Of a stretch of 64,000 nucleotides of DNA, positions 41,866-49,740 are shown one piece after another; position 1 is the first letter of the stretch; each line of letters opens with the position of its first letter. The position numbers and the translations under genes are program-made. Below the pieces are notes generated by a model. That model saw only the letters and a program-made list of their open reading frames with translations. It made no database searches and had not been told where the DNA came from. The stretch is from assembly GCA_963828715.1 (NCBI GenBank), contig CAWHFX010000015.1, forward strand, positions 1-64,000, written 5' to 3'. The stretch is from JAQGMV01 sp963828715. Its GTDB lineage: Bacteria > Pseudomonadota > Gammaproteobacteria > Burkholderiales > SG8-41.

Positions 41866-43533
41866 TCAGTCGCGATGATCCGGTTTGTCATCGGGCCGGA
41901 ACCGCGTCTCCGGCTTCAGCCCCTGTCGCCGCAGGCGCTCGCTGATGCGGCCGTTCTCGAGATAACCCCCTTCCGCTGCACGGCTGCGCGGCTTCGTCCC
42001 ATTGCGGCAGCCAGTCGCCTTCGGGCGCGCCGAACCACGGCGACTGCGGCGTGCAGCTTCGGCAACCCGATCTCTTCCCACAGCCTGCGCGCGCGCTCCA
42101 TGTATTCGCGCTTCGGCAGCGCGAGCGGCGGCAGATCTTCCTTCATGGTCGCGTCCATCAGCATCGTCGCGTCCTCGTCTTCCGACTCGTGCTCGCGCTC
42201 AGGTCCGTGACCGCGGCTGCGATGGCGCAGCACCTGCATGTCATCGGCCGGATTCATGCGAAACGCCATGGCCCAGAGGAGCGCGTCGGAATTGTCCGGA
42301 TCGATGTCCTCGTTCACGGCGATGCAGATCTTGCCGCAGTCGGCCTTGAACGATGTCGCCCCGTAGAGCGCGCGCCAGACTTCGGTGCGCGGCATGCCTT
42401 TCTCGACGGTGATGATCGTGATGCGGCGCAGCGCCGTCATGCGCTCGTGCAGGGTGACGCGTTTCACGCCCCTGATGCCGAGCGTCTTGTTGAGATGCGC
42501 GAGGAACATCGGCTCGTACGCGACGCGCTTGATCGCGCTCGACTCGCTCGGCGTGACCTGACTGAGGTACGAGGCGACGATCGCGTCCTTGCGATGCGTG
42601 ATCGCCGTCACCTGCATCGGCATGTTGAACTCTTCCAGCGCGACATGACCGTGCGACTCGCCGAACGGTCCTTCCGGTTCGAGGAAGGTCGTGTCGATGA
42701 GACCCTCGATCACGAATTCGGCTTCGGCGGGCACGAGAAGATCGACCGTTTTCGCACGCGTGACGCGTATCGGTTCGCCCGCGAGCCCGCCCGCCACGCC
42801 GATCTCGTCGACGTCGAGCGGCAGCTTCTGCGGCGCGACGAACGCGACGTACGGCGGCGCGCCGAGGACGATCGCGCACGGCATCGTCTTCTCGCCGCGT
42901 TTCTGGTGCTTGACGTAGTGACGGTAGCCCGCCGGCACCGCCCACGCGCGTGGCCATCCTCACCACGAGGCGATCCGGCGCCTTGAGCGCCGCGCGATAC
43001 GTGCCGTGGTTATGCACGCCGCTCTCCGGGTCCTTCGTGATGACGTTGGTGGCCGTCAACGTCGGCGCACTGTCGAAACCGGGCGTCGAGATGGGGATCG
43101 GCAGCGCATCGAGGCCGTTGCCCTCGCCCTTCAGCGCGTCGCCCGTGATCACCACTTCATGGCACGGCGCTTCATCCACGATGACGGGTGCGATCGGATC
43201 CGACTGCGCACGTTCCCACCGCGGCTGCACTTCTTCCGGAGTGGCCCTCATTCCGAGGCAGTAGATACGGCGGTTACCCGCGAACGCGCCGACAACGACC
43301 GGAAACCTGTATCTGCGTCCGCGTGCATCGACGACGTGCGTGAACAGGAAAGCACGTCGCGCGTCCTCCTCGATGCCGCCGACGTATTGCCAGCGCACCA
43401 GCGGGTGCAGCTCCGAATCTTTGTCGATCGGCCGGTCGATGGTCAGCAGCAGGCCTTCCTGACGAAGAAGGTCGAGATGCTCGTGGAGGTCCGCATAACC
43501 GCGTACCGTGGGTGGCTGCTGATCGCGCTTCAT
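41866..43533 (-). pseudogene. UbiD-family decarboxylase, several frameshifts
   Basis: Reading from the ATG at 43533: GYADLHEHLDLLRQEGLLLT, NRRIYCLGMRATPEEVQPRW and NVITKDPESGVHNHGTYRAA. Near 42945 it shifts and continues GYRHYVKHQKRGEKTMPCAI, ALEEFNMPMQ and LTIITVEKG-like (RRITIITVEKGMPRTEVWRA) to KLHAAVAVV; two more shifts near 42055 and 41960 are needed to reach GGYLENGRISERLRRQGLKP and the stop at 41866. UbiD enzymes use prenylated FMN to decarboxylate aromatic acids; the E and R residues in NEDIDPDNSDALLWAMAFR match the active region. The 550-residue total is normal. The shifts look like indel errors. Confidence 0.88.
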
Positions 43534-43587
43534 GACGTCATTCTGCTCTAGCCCTCGTACGCTCGGACGTGAGTGCTAACAGTTCTC

Positions 43588-43732
43588 CGAATGTTACGTT
43601 CGCGGGGCCCCGCCCCGCTCACCCGTCTCCTCAATCCTCGCACAATCGGACTGAGTGCTGATTTACGTTCGAATGTTACGTTCGCGGGGCCCCGCTGCTT
43701 CGCAGCCCCCGCTCACCGGGGACGTGTCGTGC
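43588..43732. repeat. Dispersed GC-rich direct repeat (two copies)
   Basis: A 26-bp sequence (CGAATGTTACGTTCGCGGGG and six more bases) occurs perfectly at 43588-43613 and 43670-43695; the palindromic GCGGGGCCCCGC inside can form a hairpin. The second copy is followed by GCCCCCGCTCACCGGGGACG. A related inverted copy lies at 31803. It separates the ubiD gene start from the monooxygenase gene end. Confidence 0.85.
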
Positions 43733-44877
43733 TAATTCAGGGGTACATTCCAGGCGTCGTAGCCATACAGCCACCCCGTATCGGTTTCCGCTGTCTGCAA
43801 CCACGTGTTGGCGCTCGAAATCGCCTGTATCCGCGACGTGCGCGGTTTGCGATGCGCTTCGTAGCGCGCGAACGCACCGTCGATGCCATCGCCGTCGATG
43901 CCGTCGAGACAACGCGCCAGCACCGCCGCATCCTCGATCGACGTCGCCGCGCCCTGCGCCATATACGGCGTCATCGGATGGCAGGCGTCGCCGAGCAGCA
44001 CCACGCGTCCATCGCTCCAGCGCGGCAGCGGCTCGCGCTCGATGATCGCCCATTTGTGGCACTCGGGGCACGCTTCCAGCACCCGGCGCACGTCGGCATG
44101 GAAACCGCGGTAAGCCGCACGCAGCTCGCGAACGTCGCCCTTGGCGGACCAGGACTCACGCGTCATCCATTCGAGCGGCTCCGGCACGCTCGTCACGAAG
44201 TAGATCTCGCTGCGATCGCGTTTGATGTAGTAGATGACGATGTGGCGATCCTCTCCCCACCATTTCGTGCGCGATGGCCCTGCGTCGGCGGCGCCCATGA
44301 GTGCGCTCGGAAACACGGCGCGATACGCGACCCGGCCTCTGTTCACCGGTCGCTCGGGCCCGAGAATGATGTCGCGAACGGTCGAGTGCACGCCGTCGGC
44401 GCCGATCACGAGTTGGGCCACAGTCTCGGTGCCGTCGGCGAAGTGCAATTTGACGCCGCTGCCCGCCTGATCGAGTCCGACGAGCTTTTTGTTGAGGTGA
44501 ATCGTCTCCGGCGCCACCACGGACGCGAGCGCGTCGTGCAGGTCGCCGCGATGCATGCAGAGGTACGGCGCGCCATACAGGCTCTCCGGCATGGGCAGCT
44601 CGTTCGTGATCTCGCCTGTATCCCATACGCGGTTCAAGTGCGAGTACGGCGCGAACGCGATGTGGCGCAGGCGTGCCTCCACCTCGATCCCGCGCAGCAC
44701 TTTCATCGAGTTCGGCATCATCTGGATGCCCGCCCCGATGCGAGCGAAACGGCTCGCCTGCTCGTACACGCTGACGTTCGTGAAGCCCGTGCGGCGCAGG
44801 GTCGCCGCAACGGCGAGGCCGCCCATTCCGGCGCCGACGATCGCGATCGGGAGGTCAGCGAGAGATTCGGTCGGCAT
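43732..44877 (-). CDS. FAD-dependent monooxygenase, NicC (6-hydroxynicotinate 3-monooxygenase)-like
   Basis: 381 residues from the ATG at 44877. GAGMGGLAVAATLRRTG is the FAD-binding motif, QLVIGADGVHSTVRD the DG motif and GDACHPMTPYMAQGA the GD motif of group A aromatic hydroxylases. KVLRGI after GAGIQMMPNS, WWGEDRHIVIYY, IYFVTSVPEP and TGWLYGYDAW match the pattern I know for NicC of nicotinate catabolism. NicC turns 6-hydroxynicotinate to 2,5-dihydroxypyridine with NADH and O2; the same family also acts on 4-hydroxybenzoate-like acids, so substrate is inferred. A Bug protein gene lies upstream on the same strand. Confidence 0.88.
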   Translation of the reverse strand: MPTESLADLPIAIVGAGMGGLAVAATLRRTGFTNVSVYEQASRFARIGAGIQMMPNSMKVLRGIEVEARLRHIAFAPYSHLNRVWDTGEITNELPMPESLYGAPYLCMHRGDLHDALASVVAPETIHLNKKLVGLDQAGSGVKLHFADGTETVAQLVIGADGVHSTVRDIILGPERPVNRGRVAYRAVFPSALMGAADAGPSRTKWWGEDRHIVIYYIKRDRSEIYFVTSVPEPLEWMTRESWSAKGDVRELRAAYRGFHADVRRVLEACPECHKWAIIEREPLPRWSDGRVVLLGDACHPMTPYMAQGAATSIEDAAVLARCLDGIDGDGIDGAFARYEAHRKPRTSRIQAISSANTWLQTAETDTGWLYGYDAWNVPLN

Positions 44878-44892
44878 CGCGAGTCACTCCTC

Positions 44893-45160
44893 AGAGTCCC
44901 TAACATAATGAGCGGCGGCGCGCGCTGTCACGATTTTCGCTCAGATCAAGGAGTGCGACGAAGCCAATGTCGAGAACCTTGGCGAGGAGCACGACGCAGA
45001 GATGGGCGAAAAGTCGTGCCAGCCCTTCGGGTTGCGGCCAAAATCGCGCCTTACGACGTCGGACGCCTCGACCGTATTCTCGATACGCTCTTCGGCATCC
45101 TCCTCGTCATCCACAATTTTGGCTCGCAACGCGCACTCGCGTCATTATGTTAGGGACTCT
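44893..45160. repeat. 268-bp segment with perfect 19-bp inverted ends
   Basis: AGAGTCCCTAACATAATGA at 44893-44911 is the exact reverse complement of 45142-45160. The right copy contains the stop codon of the Bug gene downstream; the left is in the leader of the NicC-like gene. The 230 bp between them have no convincing gene. It may be a small mobile or invertible element, a stem pairing in mRNA, or an assembly effect. Confidence 0.7.
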
Positions 45161-46145
45161 TAATCCCGGCTTCCCTGATGATGGGCGTCCAGCGGGCAAT
45201 CTCGTCCTTGAGGAAGCGCGTCGTCTTGTCCGGATCGGAATCGGTCACGGGGTCGGCGCCGGCGTTACGCAGGAACACCTGGAAGTCCGCTTCGGTGAGT
45301 ACCCTGTGGTTCGCCTGCACCAGCACATCGACTGCGGGCTTGGGTGTTCCTGCGGTCGTTAGAATCGCGTTGAACGCGTACACGACCATTCCCGGCATGC
45401 CGGCTTCGATGACGGTCGCAATGTCCGATGCGGCCGCGAGGCGTTCTTGGGCGCACACCGCGAGTATCCGGATTCGACCGTCCTTGTGGTAAGCGAGCGG
45501 AGGCGGGCTCACGGTCGGCGTATACATCGGGATGTGACCGGCAACGAGGTCCTGCAAGCCGGGGCCCGCGCCTTTATACGGCACGTGCACGATATCGAGA
45601 CCGCCGCCCAGCTTCTTGAAAAGCTCACCCGTGAGGTTCGTGATGCTGCCGGTGCCCGCCGAGCCATAGGAGAGCTTTCCGGGATTGGACTTCGCGAACG
45701 CGACGAGTTGCTTGAGGTTCTTTACGGGCAGCGAGGGGTGCACCGCAATCGCGGTCGGCACGGTCGTAATCACCGCAACGGGCGCGAAGTCCCTGATCGG
45801 ATCGTAGCCCACGGACGCCATACTGACGGGATTGATGACGTGCGTCGTCGTATTGGCGATCACCAGCGTGTATCCGTCCGGCTTCGCGCGTGCCACCTCG
45901 TTACTCCCGATCGCGCCACTCGCTCCCGCCTTGTTTTCGACAATGACGTTCTGGCCCAGCACACGTGCCATATCGATGGCATAGCGGCGTCCGATCACGT
46001 CGTTCACGCCGCCGGGCGCGAACGGCACGACGAGGCGCAGCGGGCGCTCCGGAAACTTGATCTGAGCGCCGACGGCCGCCGCCCCCAACGCCGCGACAAA
46101 CCCGGCTGCGATGCCGCACGCGTTCAGAATTCGCTTTGAAAACAT
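45150..46145 (-). CDS. Bug (TctC) family solute-binding protein
   Basis: 331 residues starting at MFSKRILNACGIAAGFVAAL (ATG at 46145); the 32 residues upstream in the open frame are not signal-like. After the signal (AAAVGAQIKFP) come FPERPLRLVVPFAPGGVNDV, VENKAGASGAIGSNEVARAK, HVPYKGAGPGLQDLVAGHIP and ASDIATVIEAGMPGMVV. It would bind a carboxylate ligand for uptake or sensing. It is upstream of the NicC-like gene on the same strand, so it may deliver the aromatic substrate or respond to it. Confidence 0.94.
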   Translation of the reverse strand: MFSKRILNACGIAAGFVAALGAAAVGAQIKFPERPLRLVVPFAPGGVNDVIGRRYAIDMARVLGQNVIVENKAGASGAIGSNEVARAKPDGYTLVIANTTTHVINPVSMASVGYDPIRDFAPVAVITTVPTAIAVHPSLPVKNLKQLVAFAKSNPGKLSYGSAGTGSITNLTGELFKKLGGGLDIVHVPYKGAGPGLQDLVAGHIPMYTPTVSPPPLAYHKDGRIRILAVCAQERLAAASDIATVIEAGMPGMVVYAFNAILTTAGTPKPAVDVLVQANHRVLTEADFQVFLRNAGADPVTDSDPDKTTRFLKDEIARWTPIIREAGIKSP

Positions 46146-46253
46146 CAGGGAAGCTGAAGTGATCGTAGACGGGCGATCGTAGAGGATAGAAGCGGCACCG
46201 GCAACCGAGGAAGGGTCGTGCAGTCCTGCGCAGCGCGGCACGCGCCGCCACGA

Positions 46254-47432
46254 TCAGGATGCAACGCGCAGTGCCCGCGCCTTCCCGGCCCAGCGCGCAC
46301 CCATGTCGAGCAGGCCCGGCGCACGCGCGAAGAGGGCGATCGCGCTTGCAGTAAGACGCGGACGCATCGCGACCGCCGCGATAAGCGAAGCCCAGCGCAT
46401 GCGCGCCGAAAAGTTCGCGCGAAACTGCGCTTCGTAGCGGCTCGCAATCAAACTCAGGGTCGCGTTGTCCGCCCCCGGGCCCGCATCGATCAGATGATCC
46501 GTGAGCAGGCATGCCGACTGTATCGCCATGCTGATGCCCTCCGCGACGATCGGATGTGCTTCGCCCAACGCGTTTCCCACCGGGAAGTAACCGTTACCGC
46601 ACACGCTGCGCACGCCGACACGCAGCGGGCCCGCTGCGAGCCACTCGCCGTCGATTACCGCACCCGCGAGTGCTTCCTTCAGGCCCGTGCATGAACGCCG
46701 GGCGTGTTCCAGCACGGCCGCGCCGGCACTTCCGCCAGTCCTGTCGGAACGTGATGCAGCCAACGCACTCCGGTGGACACAGCATGAGAAGCTGGTGCGG
46801 CCCTGGTCGGTCTGCACGAGCCCGCCGTAGCCGCCTGGAAACGCGAGGAGCGGCATGCGCCCGGGCGGAAGTGCTCCGCCGCCGAAATGCGCTTTGAACG
46901 CGATCAGATCAGACGCCTCACGCGGCACGCGCAAGCGACCCGTATCCCACGAACCGTGCGCGGCAATGAGCACTCTTGCGCGTAACCTGAGTTCACGCGT
47001 GCGTGACTGCAGCGCACACACATAACCATCCTGCTCCCGCGTCCAGGTCTGCACCCGGAACGGTTGCCATATCACCGCACCCGCTTCCCGTGCGCGCGTC
47101 AGCAGCAGCGTGTCGAGCCGTTCGCGGCTGAGCGCGCGTCCAAAGGAGTACGGGGCCGGCGCGCGCGGCATCGGCGCGACGACGATACGGTCGTTCGCGT
47201 AAAGGGCCACTTCACGCACCTCGGGTCCTGCAAGCGCGATCAAATCTTCGGCGATGCCCAGCGCCGCGAGTACGCCGAATGTCGGCGCCGAGATGAATTC
47301 ACCACAGACTTTGCGGCGCGGGAATGCGGCCTTCTCGACAATCGCCACGGACCAGCCTGCACGCGCCAGACACAGGGCAGCGGTCGAGCCGGCCGGGCCG
47401 GCGCCGATCACGATGGCGTCGAATGTGTTCAA
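46254..47432 (-). CDS. FAD-dependent oxidoreductase (geranylgeranyl-reductase/halogenase-like)
   Basis: 392 residues from the TTG at 47432, whose TTGA overlaps the methyltransferase stop. TFDAIVIGAGPAGSTAALCL is the FAD GxGxxG motif; PRRKVCGEFISAPTFGVLAA is the substrate-channel motif of geranylgeranyl-reductase-like flavoproteins, and VGNALGEAHPIVAEGISMAI the GD-type FAD motif (here GEAHP). It is the third gene of the type III PKS operon and corresponds in position to the SrsC-type flavoprotein that hydroxylates the resorcinol ring in phenolic-lipid clusters. That match is inference from order and family. Confidence 0.88.
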   Translation of the reverse strand: MNTFDAIVIGAGPAGSTAALCLARAGWSVAIVEKAAFPRRKVCGEFISAPTFGVLAALGIAEDLIALAGPEVREVALYANDRIVVAPMPRAPAPYSFGRALSRERLDTLLLTRAREAGAVIWQPFRVQTWTREQDGYVCALQSRTRELRLRARVLIAAHGSWDTGRLRVPREASDLIAFKAHFGGGALPPGRMPLLAFPGGYGGLVQTDQGRTSFSCCVHRSALAASRSDRTGGSAGAAVLEHARRSCTGLKEALAGAVIDGEWLAAGPLRVGVRSVCGNGYFPVGNALGEAHPIVAEGISMAIQSACLLTDHLIDAGPGADNATLSLIASRYEAQFRANFSARMRWASLIAAVAMRPRLTASAIALFARAPGLLDMGARWAGKARALRVAS

Positions 47433-48127
47433 GCGCGCCGCCGCGCCACGAAGCGATGACTGAAAAGTCCGGCCCTGCTTTCCGAAACGGCCCATGCGCT
47501 GCCCGCAGGCCACAGCGCCGAGAGGTCGCGCGCCCGGAAACCCGCGCGCACCGAGAGGACAGCATCGTGACGCGTCACATCGTTGCAGCCGAGGAGTGCC
47601 AGCATCCGGCTGCCTGTCAGCGCAAGCGAGTCGCGGCGCGGTTCGCAGGCGATGAAAAGATTCGTGCGGTGTGCGATCAGCGCAAGCAGTTCGGCCAGAG
47701 CGGGATCCTCGAAGTGATGCAGAAAGAGGTTCGCGACAACGGCATCATGCATTCGCGTTTCGCGCCTGAGCCAGTCGAATACGTCCGAGACGAGGAACCG
47801 CAGCGTGAAACCCCGCTCGCGGTAAGCCGCCGCGACCTCGGCGTCAACGGTGTTCTGGCGATCGACGAGCACCACTTGGTCACTGCGGCGATGGCCGAGA
47901 GCACGCAGCAGCAGACCCCCTTCCCCGGCGCCGATCTCGACGATGGATGCATTCGCGTTCCGCAAGTGAGCGCATAGCTCGCGCCGTACGATCCCGGCGT
48001 GACCCATGATGCGATTGAGGAGGCGCAGGTCGCGGCGGCTACGAATGGCGCGCCGGTCCGTCGGCGGCAGCTCGTCCAGCCACTCGGGTTCGACGGCGCG
48101 ATCGATCACGCTCAAATTCGAGCGCAC
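47429..48127 (-). CDS. SAM-dependent methyltransferase of the PKS cluster
   Basis: 232 residues if the GTG at 48127 is the start (RSNLSVIDRAVEPEWLDELP); a longer frame upstream overlaps the PKS gene and is less likely. ASIVEIGAGEGGLLLRAL is SAM motif I; VVLVDRQNTVD carries the ribose-binding acid; AVVANLFLHHFEDPALAELL is motif II/III. It is translated just after the type III PKS and its stop overlaps the flavoprotein start. By analogy with SrsB it may methylate the phenolic product. Confidence 0.9.
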   Translation of the reverse strand: MRSNLSVIDRAVEPEWLDELPPTDRRAIRSRRDLRLLNRIMGHAGIVRRELCAHLRNANASIVEIGAGEGGLLLRALGHRRSDQVVLVDRQNTVDAEVAAAYRERGFTLRFLVSDVFDWLRRETRMHDAVVANLFLHHFEDPALAELLALIAHRTNLFIACEPRRDSLALTGSRMLALLGCNDVTRHDAVLSVRAGFRARDLSALWPAGSAWAVSESRAGLFSHRFVARRRA

Positions 48128-48134
48128 GCCGGAC

Positions 48135-49199
48135 TCACGCCACGCGCGCCTCGAGCAAGGCGCCATGGCACGTGAAACCGGCGCCGAAAGAAGACAACCA
48201 CCACCAGCCCGGGTCCGCGCGCTCGCTGAGTGCGGCTTTCAGGACGAAGTAGACGCATGCGCTGCTCACGTTGCCGTAGTCGCGGAGCACGTCGGCACTG
48301 CGGCTGAGTTGACCCGCGGCAAGACCGAGCTCGCGCTGCAATGCTTCCAGCACCGTGCGCCCGCCGGCGTGCCAGAGCCACGCGCCGATGCTCTCGCGCG
48401 TCAATCCCGATCGGGCAAGTGCCGCATCGAGCACCCTACCGGCGTATTCCGCAGCGAGTTCCGGTACTTCCGGCGTGAGGATGTTGCGCAGCATGCCTTG
48501 GCGCTGCTCGAAGCGCAGCGTGTCGCGCTGTGCCGGATTGAGCAGCGACTCGGAGAACAGCCATTTCGGGCATAGTCGCCCCGGCCGCGGCTCACGGCTC
48601 ACGACGGCTGCACCGGCGCCATCACCGAACAGACATGCGCTGACGAGCACGCCCGGATCGTCATCGATGTAGAACGCGGCACTGCACACTTCGACGCTGA
48701 TCGACAGCACCTTGTCCGCGCGACGCGACGCGATGAACGCTTCCGCCGTGCGCAGATTCGGCAGCGCGGCGCCGCAGCCCTGCCCCACCAGGTCGAGCGC
48801 GGCGACGTCCGCTCGCAAACCGAGGCGTTCGACGACATAGCTCGTCAGACCGGGGCAAAGGTAACCGGTGCACGTGCTGACGATGATGCAGTCGATGTCG
48901 CTGCGGTCGCACTCGGCTTCCCGCAATGCTTCGCGCGCGGCCGTCTCGGCGAGCCGCGGCGCATTCTTCACAAAACGTTCGTGAAGCACGTCCGGGCAGG
49001 CATTGAACGCATCGGAGAGTGGGTCGAGCGCGAGCGCCCGAGTGCGAATACCGTTATCCGAGAGCAGCAGGCGCTCGAGCAGCACCCGGCTGCGTCGATT
49101 CAGCGTCGAGTACTGAGGCGAGGCTTTGAGCGCGTCGTAACACTGCGCCTGCGTGTAGCGGGTCTCTGGCGCTGCGGTGCCGACGCCGATGATGAACAT
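48135..49199 (-). CDS. Type III polyketide synthase
   Basis: 354 residues from the ATG at 49199. MFIIGVGTAAPETRYTQAQC is the usual start. The catalytic triad is Cys142 (LVGQGCGAALPN), His277 (WLWHAGG) and Asn310 (RDYGNVSSA). The enzyme extends an acyl-CoA starter with malonyl units and cyclises the chain, giving alkylresorcinols or alkylpyrones in bacterial relatives. Methyltransferase and flavoprotein genes follow in the same direction with overlapping or touching ends, so it is the first gene of a three-gene biosynthetic operon. Confidence 0.95.
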   Translation of the reverse strand: MFIIGVGTAAPETRYTQAQCYDALKASPQYSTLNRRSRVLLERLLLSDNGIRTRALALDPLSDAFNACPDVLHERFVKNAPRLAETAAREALREAECDRSDIDCIIVSTCTGYLCPGLTSYVVERLGLRADVAALDLVGQGCGAALPNLRTAEAFIASRRADKVLSISVEVCSAAFYIDDDPGVLVSACLFGDGAGAAVVSREPRPGRLCPKWLFSESLLNPAQRDTLRFEQRQGMLRNILTPEVPELAAEYAGRVLDAALARSGLTRESIGAWLWHAGGRTVLEALQRELGLAAGQLSRSADVLRDYGNVSSACVYFVLKAALSERADPGWWWLSSFGAGFTCHGALLEARVA

Positions 49200-49302
49200 G
49201 GGATGTGTGGAGTGCGACGAGATGTCGCGGGACTCACACAGAATACACCTGCGGGTCCCCGGCTATTCCCCGAGTCGAAGGCGAGCGCCGCCCTCAAGCA
49301 GC

Positions 49303-49740
49303 GTGTCGCACCCTGGCAGTCGACACGCGACGAAAGGAAAGGAGGTTACGGAGGGAAACCATCGGTGTCCCTCTGTTCCGTAGGGCGGCGAGGCCCGAGT
49401 CGAAGGCGAGCGCCACCCCCATCGAGCGCCACCCCGCGCCCCCGTTGCTAGCGGCGTGTCGGACTTGGCATCCGACACGCAGCAAAGGAAGGGAGGTTAC
49501 GGAGGGAAACCATTGGTGTCCCTCTGTTCCGTAGGGCGGCGAGGCCCGAGTCGAAGGCGAGCGCCACCCCCATCGAGCGCCACCCCGCGCCCCCGTTGTT
49601 AGCGGCGTGTCGGACTTGGCATCCGACACGCAGCAAAGGAAAGGAGGTTACGGAGGGAAACCATCGGTGTCCCTCTGTTCCGTAGGGCGGCGAGGCCCGA
49701 GCCGAAGGCGAGCGCCGCCCTCTTCCCGAGCGCCGCCCCC
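49303..49740. repeat. Three tandem copies of a 151-153-bp repeat
   Basis: Copies begin at 49303, 49456 and 49607 with the hairpin GTGTCGG...CCGACACG (diverged in the first), continue GGAAAGGAGGTTACGGAGGG, GTCCCTCTGTTCCGTAGGGC, GGCGAGGCCCGAGTCGAAGG and end with CATCGAGCGCCACCCCGCGC. Copies two and three are almost identical. Single copies occur at 36471 and, partial and inverted, at 56117. Confidence 0.92.

Noticed and set aside
43573..45153. 526-codon + strand open frame
   Set aside because: Shadow of the NicC-like gene on the minus strand; no family features.
49303..49740. Possible CRISPR array
   Set aside because: Only three units of about 152 bp with no short unique spacers; the whole unit is repeated, so it is a tandem repeat.
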